Shown: piece by piece, positions 12,284 to 25,444 of the stretch
Position numbering within the stretch: position 1 is the first letter of the stretch
How the letters are laid out: every line of letters starts with the position of its first letter
DNA from: Stomorhina lunata
Taxonomy: Eukaryota; Arthropoda; Insecta; Diptera; Rhiniidae
NCBI GenBank assembly: GCA_933228675.1
Contig: OW121743.1
Location: 65,297,540-65,361,539, forward strand
Direction: 5' to 3'
DNA: 64,000 nt
Notes under the pieces: model-generated
What the model saw: the letters and a program-made list of their open reading frames with translations, nothing else
Database searches by the model: none
Told to the model about the DNA's origin: nothing
Position numbers and translations under genes: made by a program

Positions 12284-14421
12284 CAACAAGTGAGAGTGGT
12301 ATATTCGGCTTTGCCGAATCTTGGATACCCTTTACCAATAGTGTTCCAAAAGTGAAGTACAAAATTGTAAAAATATATAATTATATAGTTTCTGATTACT
12401 GACTTAGTTGAGCTCCAGCTAAATGCTTGATATCGATATTAATTTTCTTTTGTTCATACTTAATGTAATTCCTATCAATATTAGGTTATACTAGTATTAT
12501 ATGCAAAGAGTCTTTAAAATTAAGAGTCGGAAAACAAAAAGCTTTTCGGTGGCGTCATCATCTAAAATAGTTATGGACCTAAAGGTTAGGTTGGACAGGT
12601 AGCTGATGTCTAGCTTCGAAATAAAATAAACACATATTTTACGAACATTTAATAAAGTTCGATAGACCAGATAAACCATGCAGAAAAGATGCTTCAAAAT
12701 GTAGATGCCCTTAGATTTGCAAAAGCACATCGATTTGATGAAGATTAAGTATTCTGGCATGCAACCCAAAAACGCAGTGCCCAGTGTGGGTTGTGTACTT
12801 TAATTCGTACGAATTATCCAACTTGTAAAAGTTCTTGATTAGTTATGTAAGACTCTGAAGTCATCGGACTGATTTAGGTCAAAGCTTTAACAATGATTGT
12901 CAATATATACAAGCCTTAGAATTATAGGGTATACTTCTTCTTTTAGATACATACGTGAAATATATAGCTTTTGAATGGATGGATATCAGCTTTGTCGGAA
13001 AAGTTATTGAAGATTTACTTATTAATCTAAAGTTAGTTAACTAATTAAGATGAATACTTCATCAATAATATTTGGGATGTATTGTTTTTTCGATCTGTCC
13101 GATGGATGTTTGGAAAGTTTTGCTCTAGTTCTTTGTGCAATTATAATGTGATTTAATTTATCAACATTAAACTGATTCCCGGTCGGGGTTATATGGGAGA
13201 TTTCACTAAATGTGAACCGATATCGTCCCACCCTGAATTTCATCATTGTCGATCAAAACACCTGAAATATCGCTTAAACACTAAATTATATCTACCACAA
13301 ATTACCGAATGGATCAGAATTTAGGTAATTCCCTGCGAAGTACGCTATTAAATTTCATCAAAATAAGCACCTGAGATATCGACTAAACTTGACTACAACA
13401 TAAAAAAGGACAGAAAGGTAGACGGACGGACGGACAGGCAGGTAGACAGACGGACGGACAGACAAACAGACGGACGGACGTAGCGAAATCGATTCTCTTG
13501 CCGATTCTGAGTCGATCGGTACAATTTGAATAGTATTCATAATCAGATTTGTGGAGTTTATATATCAGATTTTAGGAAGTCCTCCCGCAAAGAACGCTGT
13601 CAAATTTCATCACAATCGGTCCATAAACACCTGAGATATCGCTGAAAAAATACTTACAAAATGTAAACAAAATTTCTTAGGTACGTACTTTGGCCAATTT
13701 GCTGTACATAACAAGTAGTGTTAATATGTCAGATCTTAGGAAATCCACTAAAGCAAAACGATATTAAATATCATCAAAATCGGTATATAACAATCTGAGA
13801 TAAAGCCAAAACTCCAAATTTGATGTCCCGCAAATTGCCGAATTTAAAATATTTTTTTGTAAAAAAATATATTTTTTGGTAAAAAAAAAAATATATTTTT
13901 TTGTAAAAAAAATCATTTTTTTTAAAGAAAGTTTTCTGAATTGTATATCAAATTTTAGGAAATCATTCAACGCAGAGCACAGTTAAATTTCATCGTAATC
14001 GGTATATCAACAACTCAGATATCGCCAAAGCAAAATATATCGATGTACGCAAATTGGCAATTAAAATTTTTTTTTTTTCAAAAAACAGCATTTAAAAAAA
14101 AAATTCGAATTATATGTCAGATTTTAGAAAATACTTCAACGCAGCACGCTATTAAATTTCATCAAAATCGGTAAATAAACACCAGAGATATCGCCAAAAT
14201 TCAAAATTCGATGAGAATTTAAAAAAAAATTTTTAAAAATATGTAAATTTAAAAAAAAAAATTTTAAAATTCGTCAATTTGTACCCATCGAATTTTAGTG
14301 TTTTGCCGATATCTCCGGTGTTTATGGACCGATTTCAATAGACAGACAGACGGACATGGCTACATCGACTCTCCTGGCGATTCTGAGTCGATCGGTATCT
14401 TATATTCTTAAACGAGCAATA

Positions 14422-14462
<41 letters not shown>

Positions 14463-16028
14463 GCTATCTCGAAAACGGCTCTAACGATTTTGATAAAATT
14501 TGGACAGTGGGTATCTTTTTTGATGTATAGGTCGAAGAAGAAGGGTTTTTTGGAACTTTTACCTCTAAGAGGGTAAAAACGGGTAAAAAGGGGAAAAAAG
14601 CAAAAACGCTATGTCTCCTAAAGTAATAGGTATAGAAACAAAATTAAAATTACGTTTTAAACAGCTTTGAAAATAAGCGGACAGGTGTTTGGTACTTTTT
14701 TCAAACTATGTCCGATAGGGGGTAAAAAAGGGTGAAAATAGTTTTTTTGGCACCTTTTTAACCCACTCTTATATTTTAAACTAAAGAATATAGAAAGAAA
14801 CTTGGTACTGCAATCAATAGATGTAAAAAAAACATGAAACACGTAGTTGGTACTTTTTTGATTTTGGAGCCAAAATGGGTAAAAAAGGGATAAAATGATA
14901 ACTTAACATCTCCAAAGTAATATGAATAGGAACATTATACATTATGTTAAATGCGTTTTAAAAAAATGTACCGAATTCAATTGGCACCAAAAAAGTACCA
15001 AATATACATATGGAACTTTTAGAAATTAGGGAATAAAAAGGGGGAAAAATTAGTATTATTTTAAACAAATGAATGTTTGTCTGTATGTATGTTCTTTTTA
15101 GAATAGTAAACTGTGAATTTGATTGTGTTATGCTCTTTAGCGAAGATATTGCGGATAAGCCGGCGAAGGTTTTTAAGTTGATAAGACTAATTTCCGACAG
15201 ATGGCGCCACTGACAATTACTAAAAATTAATTAAATCGTAAACTGTACATTTGATCATGCTATGATCTTTAGCAAAGTTGTAGCGCATGAGCCGACGAAG
15301 GCTTTTTAGTTGGTATGAATAATTTCCGACAGGTGGCGCTACAGAAACTTTCTCAAAGTCAATTTAATCGTAATCTGTACATTTAATCATGCTACAATCT
15401 TTAGCAAAGTTGTTGCACATGAGCCGACGAAGGTTTCTTAGTTGGTATGAAGAAATTTCGACAGGTGGCGCTACTGAAATTTACTCAAAGTCAATTTAAT
15501 CGTATGCTGTACATTTAATCATGCTATAATCTTCAGCAAAGTTGTTACGGATAAGCCGAAGAAGGTTTATGAATTGGAATAAGCAAAGTTCGACAGGTGG
15601 CGCCACAGAAAACTACTCAAAATGAATTAAATCGTAAACTGTGCATTTGATCAGACTATAATCTTTAGCAAAGTTGCTGCGCATGAGTCGACAGAGGTTT
15701 CTGTTGATATGAATAATTTCCAAAATTATTCAAAATGAGTTAAACTGTAAACTATGCAAACTATGTGTTGGTCGGACAAAATAAATCAAATAATTCAAAA
15801 TTAACTGAATATTTCTACAATGTCTTTCCTCTAAATTTATTTTAGCACTTTATAATATAAAATATATAAAAACTTTAAAATTTTCCTCAAAATGCTTATC
15901 ATAAAGCTCCGAGCAAGGCTCGGTCTACCAGGTACTAATTTTTATGAGGTCTAAGACGAATAATGAAAAAATTACAAACTGAATGACAAACTTATAATAC
16001 CCTTTCACCTATTGGTGAAGGGTATAAA
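12284..16028. mobile_element. DINE-1/INE-1-like (Helentron) repeat, long copy
   Basis: Begins CAAGTGAGAGTGGTATA with a hairpin TTCGGCTTTGCCGAA and ends with the hairpin ACCCTTTCACCTATTGGTGA followed by AGGGTATAA. In between lie GACGGACGGACA-type tetranucleotide runs (13420-13480, 14340-14360) and the phrase CTGAGTCGATCGGT. These are the hallmarks of non-autonomous DINE-1-like Helitrons of flies. Same family as 20243-23962. It also contains a (TA)n run at 14427-14456, a GGTAAAAAAGGG-rich segment (14460-15075) and the 132-bp tandem array. No coding capacity. Confidence 0.65.
15085..15775. repeat. 132-bp tandem array inside the DINE-like element
   Basis: About five units marked by CCGACAGATGGCGCC (15195), CGACAGGTGGCGCT (15327 and 15459) and CGACAGGTGGCGCC (15591), spaced 132 bp. 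Each unit also has ATCTTTAGCAAAGTTGT. Divergence between units is about 10-15 percent. Confidence 0.85.
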
Positions 16029-16480
16029 AAACGGAGTGCAGATTAGGATTCAGTTCCTTAAATAATATGAAAAACAACTTTTGGTTGCTTAGATCCAAAA
16101 CCATGTATACTTGTGTAATGTATTAAGAAAAATTCAATTTTAGAAAATTTTACTTTTGTAACATCACTTGTATAGGGTATCTAAGATTTGGCATAGTCCG
16201 AAATCAAAAAGAGATCAAGCACGCGTTTCAAAAAATAAACAACCGCCGTATTTGAATTGAAATAGAATAATAATGTGTGTGTAATCTGTTCAGGTTCTAA
16301 ATACAAAATGTTTGGCGGAATACAATTTTTTTTATTAAGTTTTAATAGATAAAGCTTTTATTTTTATTTCAAATAAATTGTTTATTAAATTTATTGTTTA
16401 CTATTTATGTATATTTTCTATACAAATTCGCAGCAAGTTATGATTATTTAGTATTCAGATTGTGTTTTCAAATTTTTTGT

Positions 16481-16925
16481 TTATAGGGTATAACTATATA
16501 AGTTTGTGCTGATGTATGTAAGGTATAGAAATATTTGTCTTAGACCCACCTTTTAGTATTCCAATAGGCTTAGAATTACTTTCTGAGTCGATTTAGCGAT
16601 GTCAGTCCGTCCGTCCGTCTTACTTGCTGGCTGGACCCTCATGTAAACCATGTAATCAAAGTACAAGTCGCAATTCTAAAGATAATTTGATGAAATTTGG
16701 CACAGATAACAATTTTGATAGTGGGACCACGGCTATTGAAATTCGTCGAAATGGGTTTATTATTTATGATAACTCCCATAGGTATATTTTGGCCACAAAC
16801 ATCAATATATTTTATGAAATTTAAAACAAGTACTGCTTATGTTATCACTCTACCAGATTTCGTTAAAATCGGTCTACATTTGACCATAGCTCCCATACAA
16901 ACTCTTCTTGCGTGTAATAATTTAT
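16481..16925 (+). mobile_element. DINE-1-like element, second family, truncated copy
   Basis: Contains AGTTTGTGCTGATGTATGTA, TTGTCTTAGACCCACC, GAGTCGATTTAGCGATGTC and a CCGTCCGTCCGTC run. Same family as 17192-18000, 24919-25444, 26843-27645 and the split copy around 42073-46601. The distal end is missing. Confidence 0.65.
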
Positions 16926-17191
16926 AAACAATTATGATTAGGGCTATAGGAATATCAAAATTTTGGTAAAATAATTATGAAATATTTAATGATAATTAGC
17001 TAATGTAAAGATATTTATTGCAGATATTTTTATTTGTTTTGAAACTTGCATCAGAAAATTTTTAGACTCAACAAAATTTATTGATAAAAATTTATTACAT
17101 TCATAAAAATCTTATCAATTAAATAAAACGTTTATCAGATAACACTACTCCACAAAATTAAACTTTTTGCGTTACAATTGACCACCACTAT

Positions 17192-18000
17192 TTATACCCT
17201 TCACCACCATAGGTGGAAAGGGTATTATAAGTTTGTGCTGATGTTTGTAACGCATAGAAATATTTGTCTTAGACCCACCTTTTAGTATACCAATAGACTT
17301 AGAATCACTTTCTGAGTCGATTTAGCGATGTCCGTCCGTCCGTCCGTCTGGCTGGCTGGACGGCTGGACCCCCATGTAAACCTTGTAATCAAACTACAGG
17401 TCGCAATTCTTAAGATAATTTGATGAAATTTGGCACAGATAATTTTTTTGATAATGGGACCATGGCTATTGAAATTGGTCAAAATCGGTCCATTATTTAT
17501 GGTACCTCCCATAGGTCCCACTTCCCGGAATTGCTATATTCGCCACAAATATCAATATTTTTTCATGAAATTTAAAACAGATACTGCTTATGTAAACTTA
17601 AATCACTGTACCAAATTTCGTTGAAATCGGTCCACATTTGACCATAGCTCCCATACAAACTCTTCTTCAAAAACGCACTAAATGAGACAAAAAATCACTA
17701 AAACGCTCGTAAATCTAAAGATAATGAAAATTTTGAGTTTATTTTTTGCATACATAATTTTTGTAATAACTGTAATCAATTTGCCAAATTTCGAGATAAT
17801 TGGTCCACATTTGACCCTAGCTCTCATATAAGTCCAAATGACGGAAACAGGTTGAATATATGCGTTTTGAGAAAATGTTTGTATGATGGCAAAATTTAGC
17901 AAATATTTGTCTTTATACAGGAAAAATAACACCTTTGACCTTAGTGGTGAAGGGTATCGTATGGTCGGCTTGACCGACTATAGCGCTTTCTTACTTGTTT
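17192..18000 (+). mobile_element. DINE-1-like element, second family, near-complete copy
   Basis: Starts ATACCCTTCACCACCATAGG with a hairpin and ends GGTATCGTATGGTCGGC, TTGACCGACTATAGCGC, TTTCTTACTTGTTTT. The CGACTATAGC...TTACTTGTTTT terminus closely resembles Drosophila INE-1. The core holds GTCCGTCCGTCCGTC. Short open frames across it are shadows of the repeat. Confidence 0.7.
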
Positions 18001-18029
18001 TTTTTGTTTTTTTTTTATTTGTTGTGGTC

Positions 18030-18470
18030 TTATAATTATAAAAATGGTCGAGATTTAAAATTCTATGTATATATTATTTATTAATTTTTTTTTTTTATAA
18101 AATTTGCCATTTTAATTAATTTTGTCATATCTTTAAAATGTTTTGTTCGGTTTTGTTGAAAATTACAGAATAGAATAACAAATACAAATATCTTCATGTG
18201 ATTTTAAGGTAATTTTTTGATACATATGCTTAACGGATTCGGAGTTATTTGCACTTCATTGGATTTTTTTTCTTTAAATTCCAATTTTTTTATTTTTTAA
18301 AAATTCATAAAAAATCCAAGATGATAAAAATATACCATTTTCAGTACATGATCACAAAACTGTGAATTCGAATAAAATAAACCTCAGTTCCTGAAAATCC
18401 ATTCATAAATAGTGATTTTGTTAAAACAAAAAAGTAAATGAAGTGAGTAGCAATATCAAGTCTCATTAAC
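18030..18470. repeat. Interspersed repeat shared with gene 2 intron 1
   Basis: A 440-bp AT-rich segment matching 26390-26745 in order: CATATCTTTAAAATGTTTTG, GAGTTATTTGCACT, ACATGATC, AAACTGTGAAT, AATAAAATAA. Identity about 70 percent by eye. Nature unknown. Confidence 0.5.
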
Positions 18471-19050
18471 AGGAGTAGGCAACCCATACCACCAGTAGCC
18501 AATGAATTTTTTTAATTTTCGTAAATAACACGAATATTAAAAAACTCGTGAAAATGGGAATTAAAATCATTCAGTTGGAATTTTTATGTAAACAGAGTTA
18601 ACTGGTGCCGCTTTGTTAAAGAAAAGAACAAAATAGACAAGAAACAAATCAAAATCCAATTTATAGCAACAAAATACATGGTTCGAGAGAACAAAGAAAT
18701 ATAATCTCGAACATTGTTGCCACGACACTATTATTGTTGTAAACATTTTCAAAACAGAAATAAACTCCAATTTTAAACAATTTTAGATTTTTATACTTTT
18801 TAGATAAATATATTTCATCCAAACATTTTTTTATAATAGAAACATTTTTCATAAAAAGATTTTCTTTTTGGAAAATTATTCGCTAAAAATATTTTATAGA
18901 AAGTTTTTCGATAAAAATATTTTTCTGTAAAAATTTTCGATATATATGTGACCCGGCCATAGAACGGCCTATGACCCGGTCTACGGCTCAAAAACAAAAT
19001 TTCGAAAAATGATCTAAAAATTAGCTAAAAATTTCTAAAATAAGCAATTT
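18470..19050 (+). mobile_element. hAT-like end module preceding a minisatellite
   Basis: Begins CAGGAGTAGGCAACCCATAC at 18470. The same start occurs at 49534 and, inverted, at 60389, where it is the terminus of a hAT-like element with an 8-bp target duplication. As in those copies it leads, after TTTTCAAAACAGAAATAAA, into a CTATAGAAA minisatellite. The opposite end of this copy was not found. Confidence 0.55.
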
Positions 19051-19059
19051 TTTTTTTTC

Positions 19060-20242
19060 AAATCCTCTATAGAAAAATTTTTGATAAAAAAAAATTTTGC
19101 TAAAAAAAAATTTCCATAAAAAATTTTGGATAAAAAAATTTTCTAAAGAAAAATTTTTGATAAAAAAATTTTTGTTAAAAAAAATTTTATATAGAAAAAT
19201 TTTTGATAAAAAAAATTTCTATAGAAACATTTTTGATAAAAAATTTTCTATAGAAACATTTTTGATAAAAAAAATTTTCTACAGAAAAATTTTTGATAAA
19301 AAAAATTTCTATAACAAAAATATAGAAACATTTTTGAGAAAAAAATTTTCTAAGAAAAATTTTTGATAAAAAAATTGTTTATAGAAAAATATTTGATAAA
19401 AAAATTTTGTACAGAAACATTTTTGATAAAAAAATGTCCTAAAGAAGCATTTTTGATATAAAAATTTTCTATAGAAACATTTTTGATAAAAAAAATTTTC
19501 CATAAACATTTTTGATAAAAAAATTTTCTATAGAAAAATTTTTGATAAAAAAAAATTCTATAATAAAAATAAAGGAACAATTTTGAAAAAAAAATTTCTA
19601 AGAAAAATTTTTGATAAAAAAATTGTTTATAGAAAAATATTTGATAAAAAAATTTTGTAAGAAACATTTTTGATAAAAAAAATGTCCTAAAGAAACATTT
19701 TTGATATAAAAATTTTCTATAGAAACATTTTTGATAAAAAAATTTTCTATAGAAAAAATTTTTTACAGAAAAAATTTTCTATAATAAAAATATAGAAACA
19801 TTTTTGATAAAAAATTTTCTAAGAAAAATTTTCGATAAAAAAAATTGTTTATAGAGAAATAGTTGCTAAAAAATTTTCTACAGAAACATTTTTGATAAAA
19901 AAAATTTCTAAAGAAACATTTTTGATAAAAAAATTTTCTATAGAAACAATTTTGATAAAAGAAATTACTTTAGAAAAATTTTTGTTAAACAAATTTTCTA
20001 TAGAAAAATTTTTGATAGAAAATTTTCTATAGAAAAACCTTTGATAAGAAAATTTTCTATAGAAAAATTTTTGATAAAAAAATTTTCTATAGAAAAATTT
20101 TTGATAAGAAAATTTTCTACAGAAAAGTTTTTGATAAGAAAATTTTCTATAGAACAATTTTTGATGAGAAACTTTTCTATAGAAAAATTTTTGATAAGAA
20201 AATTTTCTATAGAAAAATTTTTGATAGGAAAATTTTCTAAAA
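19060..20242. repeat. 30-bp minisatellite (GATAAAAAAATTTTCTATAG type)
   Basis: About 40 units of roughly 30 bp: GATAAAAAAATTTTCTATAG followed by AAAAATTTTT. Units vary in A/T run length. All long open frames on either strand here (lysine/phenylalanine/isoleucine-rich) are translations of the repeat, not genes. Continues at 23963 after a DINE insertion. Confidence 0.9.
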
Positions 20243-22709
20243 AACAAGTAAGAGTGGTATATTCGGCTTTGCCGAATCTTGGATACCCTTCACCAATGGT
20301 GTTCCAAAAGTACTTAATGTAATTCGTAGCAATATTTGGTTATACTAGTATTATATGCAAAGAGTCTTCAAAGTTAAGAGTCGGAAAACGAAAACCTTTT
20401 CGGTGGCGTCCTCATCTAGAATAGTTATGCACCCAAAGGTTAGGTTGGGCAGGTGGCTGATGTCTAGGGAAGCTTCACTTGGGTTCTAAAGTGGTCCCTT
20501 TGTGAAAGATAATGATTACTAGACTACAAGTAGAGAATGCATATTTAAGCCAGCCAGTAGCTTCGAAATAAAATAGACACATATTTTACGAACATTTAAT
20601 AAAGTTCGATAGACCAGATAAACCATGCAGAAAAGATGCTTCAAAATGTAGATGCCCTTACATTTGCAATAGCACATCGATTTGATGAAGTTTAAGTATT
20701 CTGACATGCAACCCAAAAACGCTGTGCCCAGTGAGGGTTGTGCACTTTAATTCGTACGAATTATCCAACTAGTAAAAGTTCTTGATTAGTTATGTAAAAC
20801 TCTGAAGTTAGCGGACTGATTTAGGTCAAAGCTTTAACAATGATTGTCAATGTATACAAGCCTTCAAATTATAGGGTATACACTCTTAGTTTTAGATACA
20901 TACGTGAAATATATAGCTTTTGAATGGATGGTTATCAGCTTTGTCGGAAAAGTTTACTTATTAATTTGAAGTTAGTTAATTAATTAAAATGAACACTTCA
21001 TCAATAATATTTGGGATGTTTAGTTCTTTCGATCTGTCCGATGGATGTTTGGAAAGTTTTGCTCTAGTTCTTTGTGCAATTTTATTATGATTTAATTTAT
21101 CAGCATTAAATCGATTCCCGGTCTGGTTTATGTGGGAGATTTCACTAAATGTGAATAGAGCTCGCCCATTTTCAATATCGAACTTTTCAAGAGATCAGAA
21201 ATACTTTTGTCAAATGTTGTACCTCTAGAAAGTTTATTTTAGGCGCTATTGTCCTGAATATCAATATTGTACAACGTCTTTATACTAAATGTCATCATCG
21301 TATCTATTATAATTTGTCACTTATTAGCTACTAAGAGATTGCCTTAGGCGAAGTTATACGGAATCAATTATCAAACGTGAACGGATTTCTCCCAATTGCA
21401 ATTAAAAAATTTAAATTTTTGTTGATATGTGAGATACTTACATACATATGTAGGTTTTGAATGGATATCATGTAATCAGCTGCATTTTTGTACTTCCTAG
21501 GAAGATTACCTATAATTTGATATATAATACATTCTCAAATGTTATCATAATGTTCAAAAGTCAGACACAAAATTAAGATAAATGCAGTGTGCCTGTCTGC
21601 TAAATAAAACCAGATTTGTGGAGCTCCTGAATTGTCCCACCCTGAATTTCATTTCATTGTCGTTCAAAACACCATCGCTTAAACGCTAAATTATATCTAC
21701 CACAAATTACAGAATGCATCAGGATTTAGATAATCCCCTGCGAAGGACACTATTAAACTTCATCAAAATAAACATCTGAGATATCGACAAAACAGGAGCT
21801 CCAAAAACTTGACTACAACAGAAAAAAGGACAGACAGGTAGACGGACGGACATGTAGACGGACGGACAAACAAACAGACGGACGGACGGGCAAACAAACA
21901 GACGGACGGACAGACGGACGGAGGTCGCGAAATCGATTCTTGTGCCGATTCAGAGTTGATCGGTACAATTTGAATGGTATTCATAATCAGATTTGTGGAG
22001 TATATATATCAGATTTTAGAAAATCCTCCCATAAAGAACGATGTCAAATTTCATCACAATCGGTCCATAAACACCTGAGATATCGCTGAAACAATACTTA
22101 CAAAATGTAAACAAAATTTCTTAGACACGTACTTTGGGCAATTTGCTGTACATCAAATGTAGTGTTATTGCGATATCTCAATTGTTTATGGACCGCTTTT
22201 GATAAAATTTAATAACGTGCTTGGTGGGGGAATTTCCTAAAATCTGATATAAAATGTACGTATGTCCGTGCTAAAGGAGGATGGTTTTTTCCTATTTCTG
22301 CATTTCATTTTTTCAACAAACATTCCCTAATGCGTACTTTGGGCAATTTGCGATACATAAAATTTAGTGTTTTGGCAATATCTCAGTTGTTTATGGACCG
22401 ATTTTGATAAAATTTTACAGAGTGCTTTGGGAAAATATTTCCTACAATCTGATATATAACATATTATCACATGTACACCAGGAGTATCTTTTTTCTCTTG
22501 TTATTTAAAAGTGTGTTTCAATCAAAAATTTTAAAATTTTCGTCTAATTTTTGGTATTTTTTCGATATTTTCGGTGTTTATAAACCGATTTTAATGAAAT
22601 TTAATAGCGTTCATTGCGGGAGAATTTCCTAAAATCTGATATATAATTTATGTAAGTCCATCCTCCAGGGGCTTCAGAAACTTGATTTCAACAGACAGAC
22701 AGACAGACG

Positions 22710-22741
<32 letters not shown>

Positions 22742-23793
22742 GACATCGCTTAATCGATTCTCCTCCCGATTCTGAGTCGATCGGTATAATTTTTATGGGG
22801 TCTACGATCACTAATAAAAAAATTACAAACGGAATCACAAACTTATAATACCCTTTCACCTATTGGTGAAGGGTATAAAAATTACAAACGGAATCACAAA
22901 CTTATAATACCCTTTCACCTATTGGTGAAGGGTATAAAAAGGACGGACGGACAGACAGACAGGTGGACGGACGGACGGACGGACAAACAGACGGACGGAC
23001 GGACGGACTTCGCGAAATCGATTCTCCTGCCGATTCTGAGTCGATCGGTACAATTTGAATGGTATTCATAATCAGATTTGTGAAGTTTATATATCAGATT
23101 TTAGGAAATCCTCCCACAAAGAACGCTGTCAAATTTCATCACAATCGGTCCATAAACACCTGAGATATCGCTGAAACAATACTTACAAAATGTAAACAAA
23201 ATTTCTTAGACACGTACTTTGGGCAATTTGCTGTACATCACAAGTAGTGTTTTGGCGATATCTCAGTTGTTTATGGACCGCTTTTGATAAAATTTAATAA
23301 TGTGCTTGGCGGGGGAATTTCCTAAAATCTGATATAAAATTTATGTATGTTCGTGCTCCAGGAGGATGGTTTTTCCTATTTCTGCATTTCATTTTTTCAA
23401 CAAACATTCTCTAACGCGTACTTTGGGCAATTTGCGATACATCAAATTTAGTGTTTTGGCGGTATCTCAGTTGTTTATGGACCGATTTTGATAAAATTTT
23501 ACAGAGTGCTTTGGGGCACCATTTTCTACAATCTGATATATAATATATTATCACATGCACACAAGGAGTATCTTTTTTCTCTTGTTATTTAAAAGTGTGT
23601 TTCAATCAAAAATTTTAAAATTTTCGTCTAATTTTTGGTATTTTTTCGATATTTTCGGTGTTTATGAACCGATTTTAATGAAATTTAATAGCGTTCATTG
23701 CGGGAGAATTTCCTAAAATCTGGTATATAATTTACGTAGGTCCATCCTCCAGGGACTTCAGAAACTTGATTTCAACAGACAGACAGACAGACG

Positions 23794-23825
<32 letters not shown>

Positions 23826-23962
23826 GACATCGCTTAATCGATTCTCCTCCCGATTCTGAGTCGATCGGTATAATTTTTATGGGGTCTACGATCACTAATA
23901 AAAAAATTACAAACGGAATCACAAACTTATAATACCCTTTCACCTATTGGTGAAGGGTATAA
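20243..23962. mobile_element. DINE-1-like element inserted in a minisatellite, 3' part duplicated
   Basis: Same family as 12284-16028. Starts ACAAGTAAGAGTGGTATA plus the TTCGGCTTTGCCGAA hairpin, ends at TTGGTGAAGGGTATAA. About 1.05 kb at the right (about 21830-22878) is repeated as 22940-23962 with a 1084-bp offset. GGACGGACAGAC microsatellites lie at 21838-21925, 22695-22745, 22940-23010 and 23780-23830. Minisatellite units of the same type flank it on both sides. Confidence 0.7.
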
Positions 23963-24400
23963 TAAAAAAATATTAGAAAAATTTTTGATAAAAAAATTTT
24001 CTATACAAAAATTGTTGATAAAAAAATTTTCGTAGAAAAATTTTTGATAAAAAAATTGTTTATAGAAAAATTGTTGATAAAAAAACGTTCCTTATTTTTT
24101 ACCTTTCTCTAAGCGCAAAAAATACCCTTAGGTCCCTATCTCAATGCTCTGTCACATATAAAGTTTTTTTTTATAAAAAAAAAATTTCCATAAACATTTT
24201 TGTGTAGAAAAATTTTCAATATAAGTTTTTTTGTATAGAAAAGTTTTCAATATAAAATTATTTGTATAGAGAAATTTTTAATATAAATTTTTTCTTTTAG
24301 AAATTTTTTTTTATATGAAATTTGTTTTATAGAAAAATTATTTGTGTTATAGATACATTATTAATGAAAATTTTTTTAATATTCGGCTTTATTTGTGATA
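23963..24400. repeat. Right remainder of the 30-bp minisatellite, decaying
   Basis: Units of GATAAAAAAATTTTCTATAG type resume right after the DINE element and degrade into AT-rich sequence with TTTTTGTATAGAAAAG motifs. A non-repeat island lies at 24090-24165. Confidence 0.7.
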
Positions 24401-24918
24401 TATTTTTTGGCAATTTCGATTTTTTGCCGATTTCTGAAAATTTACTGCCGATAATGCCGATTTTTTTTTAGAAAAATATGCCGATTTTTCACGAAAAATT
24501 TCTGGCAGCCCTACTTAGTATAGTTAGTAATAGTTAGATTTCAAAGTAATATATTTTGTTGACAAGTGTAATTAGATAATTTTAACTGTTTCAATTATTA
24601 CATTAGTATTTTACTGAAACTAGTACGAAACTATTTTAGTTTTTCTACGACTACCCTGTGGGTTTCCTTCAAGTACTGAGAGTGTGAAGTTATCTAAAAG
24701 CTTTTTTCGGGTATGGCCATCCATTTGCGTCGTATGATTTCTAAGGCTGCTTTGGTGATGGTGTTTAACCAAATATTTTGGATTTGGGGTGATCATATTA
24801 TTAGTCTAAATCATTCTAGTGCCAGGACTGTTGACTAATAATCACAGGGAGCATCAAGTCCATACATACAACTTAAACATGATTCTTTATAACAAATTAA
24901 TCTTAAAACATGTTTTTA
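24401..24918. other. Possible hAT end, then no recognised feature
   Basis: At 24504-24516 the sequence TTTCTGGCAGCCCTA resembles the right terminus of the hAT element near gene 1. GCCGATTTTT-type repeats precede it. No matching left end or target duplication was found. 24520-24918 shows nothing recognisable. Confidence 0.35.
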
Positions 24919-25444
24919 TTATGCCCTTCACCACCATAGGTGGAAAGGGTGTTATAAGTTTGTGCTGATGTATGTAACACATAGAAATATTTGTCCCACC
25001 TTTTAGTATACCAATAGGCTTAGAATCACTTTCTGAGTCGATTTAGCAATGTCCGTCCGTCTAGCTAGCTGGCTGGACCCCCATGTAAACCTTGTAATCA
25101 AACTACAGATCGCAATTCTAAAGATAAACGCACTAATCACTAAAACGCTCGTAAATCTAAAGATATTGAGAATTTCAAGTTTATTTTCTACACATATAAT
25201 TTTTATAACAACTGTAACCAATTTGCCGAATTTCGAGATAATCGGTACACATTTGATCCTACCTCTCATATAAGTCCAAATGACGGAAACAGCTTAAATA
25301 TATAAGTTTTGAGAAAATGTTTGTATGATGGCAAAATTTAGCAAATATATGTCTTTATACAGGAAAAAGAACACCTTTGACCTTAGTGGTGAAGGGTATC
25401 GTATGGTCAGGCTTGACCGACTATAGCACTTTCTTACTTGTTTT
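24919..25444 (+). mobile_element. DINE-1-like element, second family, internally deleted
   Basis: Both ends are present (ATGCCCTTCACCACCATAGG and CGACTATAGCACTTTCTTAC) but only 526 bp remain; the middle third seen in the 17192 copy is gone. Confidence 0.65.

Noticed and set aside
16624..17624. Recurring short frames with SVRPSV-type serine/arginine/valine repeats (also at 13358, 21763, 22674, 23758, 25003, 27290)
   Set aside because: They read through GTCC/GTCT microsatellites of DINE-like elements; identical peptides at 22674 and 23758 come from DNA duplication, not from a conserved protein.
19097..20322. Long open frames rich in Lys, Phe, Ile, Glu on both strands
   Set aside because: They are translations of 30-bp A/T repeats whose period is a multiple of three; both strands stay open together and no composition, start context or homology supports a protein. 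The same applies to 50472-52098 and 59858-60151.
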